DNA of 26,441 nt, from assembly GCA_965370265.1 (NCBI GenBank), contig CBDUSL010000008.1:1-26441 (forward strand), written 5' to 3'. Both the position numbers and the translations under genes were made by a program. The notes beneath the pieces are model-generated. The model searched no databases and was not told where the DNA came from. It was given only the letters and a program-made list of their open reading frames with translations. Positions 6,581-14,266 of the stretch are shown here, in pieces. The stretch is from CBDUSL01 sp965370265 (GTDB taxonomy: Bacteria > Patescibacteriota > Patescibacteriia > JAXHNJ01). The first letter of the stretch is position 1; every line of letters starts with the position of its first letter.

Positions 6581-9199
6581 ATGTCCAAAAAGAAAATAAC
6601 AAAAAAACCTAAACTACCGCCGAAAAAAGCTGGGACTCCAGAAAAAAAGCCGGTTGAAAGTGAAGAAAAATCACCGCAAAGCGGCCACCGCAACCAATTT
6701 AATAAATCTGCGGGGTCCCGTCCGCGGGAGATTCCGTCTGCGGAAAAAGAGAAATTTTCAGAAATAGGAAAACTGGAAGATCGTTCTATTGTTGAAGAAA
6801 TGCGGGAGTGTTATCTTGATTACGCCATGTCAGTCATTGTGGCCCGGGCTTTACCCGATGTGCGGGATGGCTTGAAACCGGTTCACCGTCGTATTATGTA
6901 CGCTATGTGGAAAGTAGGCTTAAATGCCCAGGCAAAATTTAGAAAATCTGCAACGGTAGTTGGTGAGGTTTTAGGTAAATATCATCCTCATGGCGATACT
7001 TCTGTTTATGATTCTATGGTAAGAATGGCTCAGGAATTTTCCATGCGATACCCCCTGGTAAATGGTCAGGGTAATTTTGGTTCTATTGATGGTGATAACG
7101 CGGCTGCCATGCGGTATACTGAGGCGAAATTAAAGAAAATAGCCGAGGAATTATTGTTTGATATCGAAAAGGAAACGGTTAATTTTGTTCCAAATTATGA
7201 TGGTGCTCATAAAGAACCCACTGTCTTACCGGCTAGATTACCAAATCTTCTTCTCAACGGAACAGTTGGCATTGCCGTCGGTATGGCTACTAATATACCG
7301 CCTCATAATATCACGGAAATAATAGATGCCATTAGTCACTTAATTGATAATTCTAATGCCAATGTTGAAGATTTGATGAAATTTGTTAAGGGTCCCGATT
7401 TTCCCACGGGAGGAATAATTTATAATCACGAAGATATAAAACAAGCTTACGGCACCGGCAAAGGCAGCATTGTTATGAGGGCAAAAACTGAAATTATAGA
7501 AGTAAAAGACGGTCTTTTTAAAATAATAATTACGGAAATACCCTATCAGGTAAATAAATCCACTCTTTTGGAAAAAATTGCCGAACTAGTTCGTGACAAA
7601 AAATTAGAAGGCATAAAAGACCTACGGGATGGATCGGACAAAGACGGCATCCGAATTGTTATCGAGCTTAAAAAGGATACATACCCCAAAAAAATACTCA
7701 ATCGTTTATATACTCTTACTCAGCTGCAAGATACATTTCATGTCAATATGATTGCTTTAATTGACGGTTTGCAGCCAAGAGTCTTAAGCCTTAAGATGGT
7801 CCTGGAGGAATACATTAAGCATCGCCAGGAAATTGTTACTCGTCGGACTGAATATAATTTAAAACAGGCAAAAATGAGAGCCCATATTCTGGAAGGCTTA
7901 AAGATTTGCCTGGCCAAGCTGGATGACGTTATCAAGCTGATTAAAAAATCAAAAGATAAAGATCAGGCTAAAATTAATTTAATAAAACGTTTTAAGCTTA
8001 CCGAAGTCCAAGCAATCGCTATTCTGGAGATGAAGCTGCAGCAGCTTTCCGGCCTGGAAAGACAAAAAATACTTGATGAACTAAAGGAAAAACTTAAATT
8101 AATAAAAGAATTAAAAAGTATCCTTGCTTCTCGGAAAAAGATAATGGGAATTATAAAAGAAGAACTTCTTAAATTAAGAGAAAAATACGGTGATGAAAGA
8201 AAAACTGAAGTAATGCCTAATGCGGTTGATAAGTTTACCCAGGAAGATCTTATTCCCAATGAGTCAACTATTGTCATGAGAACCAGAGATGGTTATATTA
8301 AAAGGGTATCTCCCGAATCTTTTAGAACTCAAACCAGAGGCGGCAAAGGAGTTATTGGCTTAACTACCAAAGAAGAGGATTTTGTTGAAGGGTTTTTCTC
8401 AACCAACACCCATGCTAATTTATTGTTTTTTACCAGCAAGGGAAAGGTTTTTCATATGAAAGCTTATGACATCCCGGCTGCTTCCCGAACAGCTAAGGGG
8501 CAAGCCGTGGTCAATTTTCTTCAGCTGGACAGTAGCGAAAAAATATCCGCCTTATTACCTCTGGATGAACTTAAAAATTACCAGTATTTAGTAATGGCTA
8601 CCCATAATGGAATAATTAAAAAAGTGGATATTAAATCTTTTGAAAATATCCGCCGTTCAGGGCTTATTGCTATTAAGTTAAAAGAGGGGGATAAATTGGA
8701 ATGGATTAAACCCTCAACCGGCAAAGATGAAATAATTCTGGCGACTGAACAGGGCCAGGCTATTCACTTTAAGGAATCTGATGTTAGGCCTATGGGTCGA
8801 AGTGCAGCCGGGGTAAAAGCAATTAAGTTAAAAGGCCCGGACAAGGTTTGTGGAATGGATGTTATAGACCTGAAGGCAGACATGGCCAGCCAGCAGCTTT
8901 TAACGGTGATGGAAAAAGGATACGGCAAGAGAACTTTTATAAAAAATTATAAAGTCCAGCACCGAGGGGGAACAGGCATTAAAACGGCCAATATCACCGA
9001 GAAAACAGGAAAAATAATTGCCAGTTTTATAGTTAACGCTAGTTTGGAAAAAGAGGATTTAATAATTATGTCTCGCAATGGCCAAGTAATTCGTCTTCCT
9101 ATAAAAACGGTTAATGTCCTGGGTCGGGCGACTCAAGGGGTGAAATTAATGAGATTTTCAAACACCGGAGACGGAGTCGCTTCTGTTACTTTTGTTTAA
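6581..9199 (+). CDS. gyrA: DNA gyrase subunit A
   Basis: An 872-residue breakage-reunion subunit of type IIA topoisomerase, which introduces negative supercoils together with GyrB (not in this window). The catalytic domain starts near residue 68 with IVEEMRECYLDYAMSVIVAR; the active-site tyrosine is Y179 in AAMRYTEAKL, and the HPHGDTSVYD segment is the quinolone-pocket region. The C-terminal DNA-wrapping beta-pinwheel follows, with a GyrA-box-like QTRGGKG near residue 585 that argues for GyrA rather than ParC. The first 65 residues are an unusual Lys/Pro-rich extension containing the 29-residue in-frame repeat (residues 30-58) shared with the S1 protein. The start at 6581 lies one base after the preceding stop. 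Assignment is secure. Confidence 0.97.
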   Translation: MSKKKITKKPKLPPKKAGTPEKKPVESEEKSPQSGHRNQFNKSAGSRPREIPSAEKEKFSEIGKLEDRSIVEEMRECYLDYAMSVIVARALPDVRDGLKPVHRRIMYAMWKVGLNAQAKFRKSATVVGEVLGKYHPHGDTSVYDSMVRMAQEFSMRYPLVNGQGNFGSIDGDNAAAMRYTEAKLKKIAEELLFDIEKETVNFVPNYDGAHKEPTVLPARLPNLLLNGTVGIAVGMATNIPPHNITEIIDAISHLIDNSNANVEDLMKFVKGPDFPTGGIIYNHEDIKQAYGTGKGSIVMRAKTEIIEVKDGLFKIIITEIPYQVNKSTLLEKIAELVRDKKLEGIKDLRDGSDKDGIRIVIELKKDTYPKKILNRLYTLTQLQDTFHVNMIALIDGLQPRVLSLKMVLEEYIKHRQEIVTRRTEYNLKQAKMRAHILEGLKICLAKLDDVIKLIKKSKDKDQAKINLIKRFKLTEVQAIAILEMKLQQLSGLERQKILDELKEKLKLIKELKSILASRKKIMGIIKEELLKLREKYGDERKTEVMPNAVDKFTQEDLIPNESTIVMRTRDGYIKRVSPESFRTQTRGGKGVIGLTTKEEDFVEGFFSTNTHANLLFFTSKGKVFHMKAYDIPAASRTAKGQAVVNFLQLDSSEKISALLPLDELKNYQYLVMATHNGIIKKVDIKSFENIRRSGLIAIKLKEGDKLEWIKPSTGKDEIILATEQGQAIHFKESDVRPMGRSAAGVKAIKLKGPDKVCGMDVIDLKADMASQQLLTVMEKGYGKRTFIKNYKVQHRGGTGIKTANITEKTGKIIASFIVNASLEKEDLIIMSRNGQVIRLPIKTVNVLGRATQGVKLMRFSNTGDGVASVTFV
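6668..6754 (+). repeat. In-frame GC-rich repeat, copy 2 (in gyrA)
   Basis: Partner of 3111-3197. The two copies differ only by C-to-T changes at two third codon positions, which weaken the terminal palindrome in this copy. The segment lies in the N-terminal extension, before the conserved breakage-reunion domain, where it should be tolerated. Confidence 0.95.
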
Positions 9200-9217
9200 T
9201 AAATAATTAATATAAAT

Positions 9218-9445
9218 ATGTCAGTACCAAAAAAGAAAAAAACTAAAAGCGCCGTAAGAAAAAAAAGAAGCCACCTTGCCTTGAAAAAAAGGAAATTAAT
9301 AACTTGCAAACACTGCCAGAAAAAAATTCTACCCCATCATGTTTGCCCCTTTTGCGGTTATTATAAAGGAAAAGAAGTTATTGAAATTAAATTGAAGAAA
9401 GACAAAGAGAAAAAGAAAAAAGAAAAAGATAAGAAGAAAAAATAA
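9218..9445 (+). CDS. rpmF: 50S ribosomal protein L32
   Basis: A 75-residue zinc-ribbon ribosomal protein of the large subunit. It begins SVPKKKKTKSAVRKKRSH, the standard L32 start, and has the four zinc cysteines C30, C33, C43 and C46 (CKHC and CPFC), then GYYKGKEVI. It is longer than the usual 55-60 residues because of a nearly pure Lys/Glu/Asp tail of about 20 residues, the same kind of tail seen on S16 and the S1 protein here. It is followed by nusB after 11 bp in a tight run of RNA-related genes. Confidence 0.97.
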   Translation: MSVPKKKKTKSAVRKKRSHLALKKRKLITCKHCQKKILPHHVCPFCGYYKGKEVIEIKLKKDKEKKKKEKDKKKK

Positions 9446-9456
9446 TCTAACATATT

Positions 9457-9906
9457 ATGTCCAATCGTCATTTAGCCAGAACTTTATCCATGCAGACCCT
9501 TTACGAATGGGATTTTAACGGCAAAAAAGGAAAAAGTCTCGTAGATAATGTGCGTGAAAATATGAAAAAATTTGCCCCTGATTTTGATGACGGGGGATTT
9601 GCCGAGTCCATTGTTGAGGGAGTAATAGAAAATTTAGACGAAATAGATAAAACAATTGAAAAATACGCGCCTGAATGGCCATTAGATCAGATTACTATTG
9701 TTGATCGCAATGTTCTTCGGATTGGAATATTTGAGTTAAAGTATAATCCGGACATTCCCCCTAAAGTAGCGATTAATGAAGCGATTGAATTGGCTAAAGG
9801 TTTTGGCGGTGAATCTTCCGGTAAATTTGTGAACGGAGTTTTAGGGGCTATTTTCAGGGATATTGAGGGAAGAGAGGGCGAGGAAGGTAATAGAGGCAAA
9901 AAATAA
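9457..9906 (+). CDS. nusB: Transcription antitermination factor NusB
   Basis: A 149-residue all-helical protein that, with S10 (NusE), binds the boxA RNA of rRNA leaders and promotes antitermination. Family features seen: N-terminal RHLARTLSMQTLYEWDF, a middle acidic helix, then the conserved block LDQITIVDRNVLRIGIFEL and PPKVAINEAIELAKGFGGESSGKFVNGVLGAI. The C-terminus carries a short charged tail. The stop codon overlaps the rnc start by one base (TAATG), so the two are translationally coupled. The 16S transcription unit in the same window is a natural target, although I could not find a clear boxA in its leader. Confidence 0.97.
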   Translation: MSNRHLARTLSMQTLYEWDFNGKKGKSLVDNVRENMKKFAPDFDDGGFAESIVEGVIENLDEIDKTIEKYAPEWPLDQITIVDRNVLRIGIFELKYNPDIPPKVAINEAIELAKGFGGESSGKFVNGVLGAIFRDIEGREGEEGNRGKK

Positions 9907-10598
9907 TGAAAAATTTTTCTAAACTTGAAAAAAAAATAGGTATAATTTTCAAAAAGAAAGAATTATTAAAACAAGCTTTTGTACACCGTTCGTATTTAAA
10001 TGAAAATCCAGATTTTTCTCTTAAGCATAATGAACGGCTTGAATTTTTAGGGGATGCGGTTATTGAATTAGTGGTGACAAATTTTCTTTTTAAGAATTAT
10101 CCCAATCCGGAAGGCGATTTAACTAATTTTCGGGCTAGTTTGGTTAATACCAAAATGTTGGCTAAGCAAGCCAAAGCACTTGGTCTCGAAGAGTATTTAT
10201 TTTTGAGTAAAGGTGAGGCAAAAGACAAGAATCCAAAAGCCCGGCAGAGTATTCTGGCTAATACTTTTGAATCGCTAACCGGAGCTATTTATCTGGATCA
10301 GGCTTTTAGTAAGGTGGAGAAATTTATTGAAAAAAATCTTCTCGGGGAATTCCCTACTATTCTGAAAGAAAGATTATATTTAGACGCCAAAAGCAAACTA
10401 CAGGAAATTGTTCAGGATAAGGTAGGTGTTACCCCTGAGTATAAGGTTTTAGATGAATGGGGGCCTGATCATAACCGGCATTTCAAAATAGGGGTATATT
10501 TTGATAAGCGGCTTGTTGCTGACGGTCAGGGCACTTCCAAGCAGGACGCTCAGATGGCGGCCGCAGAAAATGCCTTAAAAAAGAAGGGCTGGGATTAG
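9906..10598 (+). CDS. rnc: Ribonuclease III
   Basis: A 230-residue double-strand-specific endoribonuclease that processes rRNA precursors. The endonuclease domain (about residues 1-150) has the signature NERLEFLGDA (42-51). The second metal-binding block reads ANTFESLTGAIYLDQ, where the aspartate of E. coli (ADTVEA, Asp114) is Asn, as in some other natural RNase IIIs, while the glutamate is kept. The dsRNA-binding domain (about 158-228) is typical, with DAKSKLQEIVQ and a final GTSKQDAQMAAAENALKKKGW. Its likely substrate, a 29-bp stem flanking the 16S gene, is also in this window. It starts inside the nusB stop and is followed 14 bp later by the DUF456 gene. Confidence 0.97.
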   Translation: MKNFSKLEKKIGIIFKKKELLKQAFVHRSYLNENPDFSLKHNERLEFLGDAVIELVVTNFLFKNYPNPEGDLTNFRASLVNTKMLAKQAKALGLEEYLFLSKGEAKDKNPKARQSILANTFESLTGAIYLDQAFSKVEKFIEKNLLGEFPTILKERLYLDAKSKLQEIVQDKVGVTPEYKVLDEWGPDHNRHFKIGVYFDKRLVADGQGTSKQDAQMAAAENALKKKGWD

Positions 10599-10612
10599 TA
10601 AAGATAAAAAAA

Positions 10613-11104
10613 ATGGATATTGGACTTATTATTATCACTATTGTCTGCTTCGCTATTATGGTGGCGGGCCTGATTAGTATAGTTTTTCCTCTTTTACCGA
10701 GCACCCCTTTAATCTGGCTTGGTATTTTTCTATATGCTATTGCTACGAATTTTGAAAAAGTAGACGAAAAATTTGTACTCACTATCACTATTATGCTCCT
10801 GGCCGTAATTCTTATGGACTATATTAGTGATTTTTGGGGCTTAAGACGCTGGCGTTTCAGTTTTTGGGCGGTGATTGGGGCGGTGATTGGCGGAATAATC
10901 GGCTCGTTTTTCAATGTAGTTCTTGGCCTTCTTCTCGGCGCTTTAGTAGGGGCCCTCATTGCCGAAATACTTTCCGGCCAGGATTTAACTTTTGCCATTA
11001 ATACCAAAAAATATACTATTATTTGTTATGTGGCCGGGACAATTGTCAAAATATCAGTGGCGGTTGTAATGATTGGTTTGTTTATCTACCGTTTAACCGG
11101 TTAA
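10613..11104 (+). CDS. DUF456-family membrane protein
   Basis: A 163-residue, very hydrophobic protein with four to five membrane segments and glycine-rich helices (GAVIGGIIGSFFNVVLGLLLGALVGAL). The start, with an FPLLPSTPLIWLG segment after the first helix, matches the family pattern of a proline-rich turn before the second helix in DUF456. The biochemical function of the family is unknown. It is the last gene of the rpmF-nusB-rnc run and ends at a bidirectional terminator. Confidence 0.85.
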   Translation: MDIGLIIITIVCFAIMVAGLISIVFPLLPSTPLIWLGIFLYAIATNFEKVDEKFVLTITIMLLAVILMDYISDFWGLRRWRFSFWAVIGAVIGGIIGSFFNVVLGLLLGALVGALIAEILSGQDLTFAINTKKYTIICYVAGTIVKISVAVVMIGLFIYRLTG

Positions 11105-11117
11105 TAGAGTATAAAAT

Positions 11118-11141
11118 AAAAAACCCCGATAAACGGGGTTT
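11118..11141. terminator. Bidirectional intrinsic terminator
   Basis: AAACCCCG/CGGGGTTT stem between converging genes. The T-run is better on the minus strand, where the hairpin begins at the stop codon of the small gene at 11141. Confidence 0.8.
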
Positions 11142-11356
11142 TAGGTTATAAGAATTTGGATTTTTTGTTTTACCGGAAGTTCTCTAAATTTTTTAACAAT
11201 GCTGCAGAAAAGCATAAGGCCACCGACATTAATTTCATCATTAGAATATCCTCTTTCTTTTAAGATTTGTTCGTATTCAGTTATCGGTATATCCAATCGA
11301 TTTTCTGAAAGGAAAAGAAGTTGATGGTAAACTTCTGTTGCTCTGTGAATTGGCAT
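11141..11356 (-). CDS. Small protein of unknown function (second of a pair)
   Basis: A 71-residue soluble protein beginning MPIHRATEVYHQLLFLSEN, with an acidic helical middle (EYEQILKERGYSNDEINVGG) and a more hydrophobic C-terminus. No family is recognised and no membrane segment is convincing. Its ATG directly follows the stop codon of the upstream gene (TAA then ATG), so the two are almost certainly translated together from one message. The terminator overlaps its stop codon. It may be a regulator or an antitoxin-like protein, but nothing in the sequence proves this. Confidence 0.75.
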   Translation of the reverse strand: MPIHRATEVYHQLLFLSENRLDIPITEYEQILKERGYSNDEINVGGLMLFCSIVKKFRELPVKQKIQILIT

Positions 11357-11578
11357 TTAAGCCTCCAGTACTGTTTCAAGCCTTCTCAAAACAATGTTGT
11401 GACTGATAATAGCTTTCATGATCACCCTATTGACTCCACGGGTAATTTCATCATCAGTCAGTTTGTCTGACAAAATTTCATAAGCGTTTATTCCCCTTCT
11501 TTCACTTTCATTAAAAGCGGAAACAACCATTTTATCTATCATTTCCTCATGACCTAAAAGATTTTCATTTCGGTCCAT
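11357..11578 (-). CDS. Small protein of unknown function (first of a pair)
   Basis: A 73-residue, helical, soluble protein (MDRNENLLGHEEMIDKMV, then SDKLTDDEITRGVNRVIMKAI). No family is recognised. It has the best ribosome-binding site in the window, AAGGAGGT seven to eight bases before the ATG, and a consensus-like promoter, so it is probably well expressed. It is the first gene of a two-gene operon divergent from the pyrimidine operon; the two promoters overlap, which hints at coordinated or competing control. Confidence 0.78.
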   Translation of the reverse strand: MDRNENLLGHEEMIDKMVVSAFNESERRGINAYEILSDKLTDDEITRGVNRVIMKAIISHNIVLRRLETVLEA

Positions 11579-11613
11579 TTTCTTATTACCTCCTTATAAA
11601 TGAACGACAATTC

Positions 11614-11642
11614 AATATACTCCTAAATTTGTGATTTGTCAA
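11614..11642 (-). promoter_or_regulatory. Strong sigma70-type promoter for the small-gene pair
   Basis: TTGACA, 17 bp, TATATT on the minus strand. Its -35 shares five of six base pairs with the -35 of the opposing promoter at 11636. Confidence 0.8.
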
Positions 11643-11664
11643 GATTAACCTTTACTGCTAAGAT
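11636..11664 (+). promoter_or_regulatory. Sigma70-type promoter for the pyrimidine operon
   Basis: TTGTCA, 17 bp, then an extended -10 TGCTAAGAT. This shows that the 11636 TTG is a promoter element and not a start codon. Confidence 0.75.
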
Positions 11665-11701
11665 AATACACTATGCTCATTACATAAAAGAGGTGAAAAA
11701 A

Positions 11702-11875
11702 ATGAAATCTAAATCCTTAAACCGATTTAAAATCTGGCTGATTTTAAAAAAAGTTGACTGGTTGGTTTTTCGGGAAAGGATTAAATGCGGGTATCGCTGG
11801 TTTAAATACGAATTGCCTAGAAAAGTCTGGGCTTGGAAACTAAGGCGAATGAGAAAGAAGGAAGAAGTCCGTTAA
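11702..11875 (+). CDS. Small basic protein leading the pyrimidine operon
   Basis: A 57-residue protein rich in Lys, Arg and Trp (WLILKKVDWLVFRERIK, YRWFKYELPRKVWAWKLRRMRKK). It is strongly cationic and amphipathic, without a clear membrane segment. The ATG at 11702 has an AGAGGTG ribosome-binding site at a suitable distance; an upstream in-frame TTG at 11636 lies in the promoter. It lies 22 bp before pyrF, so it is the first gene of the operon, or possibly a leader peptide. Its codons are AT-rich like the genome background, unlike pyrF and pyrE. Function unknown. Confidence 0.65.
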   Translation: MKSKSLNRFKIWLILKKVDWLVFRERIKCGYRWFKYELPRKVWAWKLRRMRKKEEVR

Positions 11876-11897
11876 GTGTTTTTGAAAGGAGAAGAAA

Positions 11898-12617
11898 ATG
11901 AACGAGAGTAGAATTGTTGTGGCTCTAGACGGAAAAACCCGGGACCAGATAATAGAACTGGTAAGAAAGCTCAAGGGAACAGTTGGAGGATTCAAGTTCA
12001 ACGACGCTCTTGATATCAGGGCCGAAGAGGTATTATGTCCGATCAGAATCGAGACCGGAGGCCAGACCATTATTATGGCCGATCCCAAGCTTCACGACAT
12101 TCCTAATACGGTCGGAAACCGGGCCAAAAATTTCGAGGCTATGCAGGCAAGCTGGATTACAGTCCATGCCTCCGGCGGTGTCGCGATGATGAGAGCGGCG
12201 GTTAAGAAAGTGCATAACAGCAAAATCCTGGCCGTTACGGTTCTTACCTCTCACACTAACCAGGATTGCAATCTTACCTACGGCGTTCCGAGCATGGAGG
12301 GTGTTCTCAGGTTCGCCCGCTGGGCGGTGCTGGCCGAAGTCTGGGGGATTGTCTGTTCGCCTAAGGAGCTGGAATTCCTGAGCAAGTATCCGGAACTCGC
12401 CAATCTCGTCAGAGTAACACCCGGCATTCGTCCGGCTGGAGCTGATGTGGATGATCAGAAACGCATTGCTACTCCTAGCGGAGCCATTCTGGCCGGGGCT
12501 GACTATCTGGTGATCGGCCGGCCGATACTTAATGCTGATGATCCGGTGGCAGCGGCCGAGAAGATCAACGAAGAAGTAGCCGAAGCCCTAAAAGAGCTGG
12601 AAGAAAAAGGAGAATGA
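11898..12617 (+). CDS. pyrF: Orotidine-5'-phosphate decarboxylase
   Basis: A 239-residue TIM-barrel enzyme that decarboxylates OMP to UMP, the last step of de novo pyrimidine synthesis. It opens with RIVVALDGK. The catalytic motif DxKxxD is ADPKLHDIPNTV (D62, K64, D67), with GGFKFN supplying the earlier lysine. Phosphate-binding segments near the end are VTPGIRPAG and YLVIGRPIL. A GAAAGGAG ribosome-binding site precedes the ATG. The stop is six bases before the pyrE start. Third codon positions are visibly richer in G and C (GGC, CTG, GCC, ATC) than in adjacent genes, which suggests horizontal acquisition together with pyrE. Confidence 0.95.
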   Translation: MNESRIVVALDGKTRDQIIELVRKLKGTVGGFKFNDALDIRAEEVLCPIRIETGGQTIIMADPKLHDIPNTVGNRAKNFEAMQASWITVHASGGVAMMRAAVKKVHNSKILAVTVLTSHTNQDCNLTYGVPSMEGVLRFARWAVLAEVWGIVCSPKELEFLSKYPELANLVRVTPGIRPAGADVDDQKRIATPSGAILAGADYLVIGRPILNADDPVAAAEKINEEVAEALKELEEKGE

Positions 12618-12623
12618 AGACCC

Positions 12624-13340
12624 ATGAAAGACATTCTTGAAATGAACCGGGAGGAAATTCTGGCCCTTGACCCGGGGAATGTTCCTCACAAAATGACTCG
12701 ACAGCAAGTTGAGCACATCTTTGCTCAGCTCGAGGCCTTTTGGAAGCATGACGGCGATTTTACTAAGCCGCACGTCAAACTGACCTCCGGGAACCATTCT
12801 AACGGTTACATCAACTGCCGTGCTGTACTGGAACATGAAAACCTTCGCCTAATCATGGCCAGCCAGATTTTGTTTGAGCTGAGAATCCGGAAAATCGTTA
12901 CCCTGGAAACTTGGTCGCCGGAAAACTGGGTTATTGGCTCTGACACTTCAGCCACCAAACTGGCCGGTTCGATTGCAAAAATTCTCGGATGCCGACACGG
13001 TGTCCTAAAAAAAGGGCCAGACAAGGAACAAATCTGGGAAGGCCAGATTATCAAGCGAGGAGAACTTGTTCTCCACATTGAAGAACTAATGACGACCGCT
13101 TTCACAGCCAAACGTGTTCGAAAAGGAATCAAGGCCGGCAACTCTCATCCGGTAGAATTCGTGGAAGTAATTCCGGTTCTGATGCACCGTTCTAAGGAGT
13201 ACTTTGTAGACGGGGAAGCTGTTCTGGACATTTTTCACTTCAACATCGAAAACTGGACTCCGAACGAATGTCCCTATTGCGCCAACAACTCTCCGGTTCT
13301 GGAGAATCCCAAGGAAAACTGGGCCAAGCTGACTGGCTAA
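12624..13340 (+). CDS. pyrE: Orotate phosphoribosyltransferase
   Basis: A 238-residue type I phosphoribosyltransferase, expected to make OMP from orotate and PRPP just upstream of PyrF in the pathway. Seen: a VKLTSGNHSNGYINCR substrate segment, the WVIGSDTSATKLAGSIAKIL loop and helix, and the PRPP-binding motif LVLHIEELMTTAFTAKR, where the two acidic residues are Glu-Glu instead of Glu-Asp and the loop is TTAFT rather than TTGGT. The C-terminus has a CPYC pair followed by ENPKENWAKL. These variations leave some room for a related orotate-type transferase. Codon use is GC-rich as in pyrF, and the operon ends at the terminator that follows. Confidence 0.87.
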   Translation: MKDILEMNREEILALDPGNVPHKMTRQQVEHIFAQLEAFWKHDGDFTKPHVKLTSGNHSNGYINCRAVLEHENLRLIMASQILFELRIRKIVTLETWSPENWVIGSDTSATKLAGSIAKILGCRHGVLKKGPDKEQIWEGQIIKRGELVLHIEELMTTAFTAKRVRKGIKAGNSHPVEFVEVIPVLMHRSKEYFVDGEAVLDIFHFNIENWTPNECPYCANNSPVLENPKENWAKLTG

Positions 13341-13357
13341 ATCTGATCTTTCACCAC

Positions 13358-13383
13358 AACCCCTCATTTCATGAGGGGTTTTT
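13358..13383 (+). terminator. Intrinsic terminator of the pyrimidine operon
   Basis: A ten-base stem AACCCCTCAT/ATGAGGGGTT with a three-base loop and five T. Confidence 0.9.
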
Positions 13384-13471
13384 ACATCCTTTTTTTTATG
13401 GCTCAAAGATTATATAATAAAAAGAGATAAATAATTAAAAAAATAACATGGGCCAGGGAGTATAAAAATTT

Positions 13472-14185
13472 ATGAGCCAGGAATACGGAACTTACACTTA
13501 TAATGATCCAAATTTTATTAAACGCGGTCTTCACCGGGGCCGGTTTAATAGTGCCTTAAAACTAATAAACCTAAAAAAAGAGGATAGATTTTTGGATTAT
13601 GGCTGCGGAGACGGTTATCTTTTAAAAATATTAGCGAAAAAGACTAATTCAGACCATCTTTCCGGTTATGAACCTTATTCCGGGATGTTTAAACAAGCCC
13701 AGAATAAACTAAAAGATACAAAAGTTAATATTTTTAATAAATTTGATGGAATAAAAGATCAAAAATATGACAAGATTTCTTCCCTGGATACTTGCGAGCA
13801 TTTAACAGATGAAGATTTAAATATTCTTTTTAAAAATATTAATCAGCTTCTAAAAGAAAATGGCACGATTCTTATTACCGTTCCGGTTGAAATAGGCCTG
13901 CCCGCTTTTTTTAAAAACACTTATCGGTATATTAAAGGAAAACATTATGATAATCTTAATTTTAAAAATTTTATCAAATCAATATTTGGCCTTAGGATAG
14001 AAAGAAAAGTATGCCAAATAGATGAAGGGCTTAGATATATATTTTCCCACATAGGCTTTGACCACCGTAAATTTGAGCTAAAATTAGCCAAATTTTTCCA
14101 GATTAAAAAGAAAGAATCAAGACCTTTTCCTTTTTTCAAAACTTTTTTTAACAATACCGTATATTATCTTTTAAAGAAAAAATAA
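13472..14185 (+). CDS. Class I SAM-dependent methyltransferase
   Basis: A 237-residue protein. Motif I for SAM binding is FLDYGCGDGYLLK (residues about 36-48), followed by an acidic residue at the end of strand 2 (LSGYEPYS), then the motif IV-like SSLDTCEHLTDED and a late NGTILITVPVEIGLP strand. This matches the Methyltransf_11/23 group; the substrate is unknown. The C-terminal third is basic and rich in Phe/Lys and may contact a lipid or glycan partner, but this is a guess. Weak ribosome-binding site GGGAG; a TATAAT at about 13414 may be the -10. It stands alone between the pyr terminator and smc. Confidence 0.85.
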   Translation: MSQEYGTYTYNDPNFIKRGLHRGRFNSALKLINLKKEDRFLDYGCGDGYLLKILAKKTNSDHLSGYEPYSGMFKQAQNKLKDTKVNIFNKFDGIKDQKYDKISSLDTCEHLTDEDLNILFKNINQLLKENGTILITVPVEIGLPAFFKNTYRYIKGKHYDNLNFKNFIKSIFGLRIERKVCQIDEGLRYIFSHIGFDHRKFELKLAKFFQIKKKESRPFPFFKTFFNNTVYYLLKKK

Positions 14186-14191
14186 AAAATA

Positions 14192-14220
14192 TTGCTGAAA
14201 ACAGCAAAAAATAGTAAAAT
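14192..14220 (+). promoter_or_regulatory. Sigma70-type promoter for smc
   Basis: TTGCTG, 17 bp, TAAAAT. The -35 lies in a small inverted repeat (TGCTG/CAGCA). A second palindrome, AAGGCA/TGCCTT, lies downstream in the leader. Confidence 0.5.
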
Positions 14221-14266
14221 ACTATAAAAGGCAGGTGCCTTTGATAATTTTTGCTTAAGATAAAAT

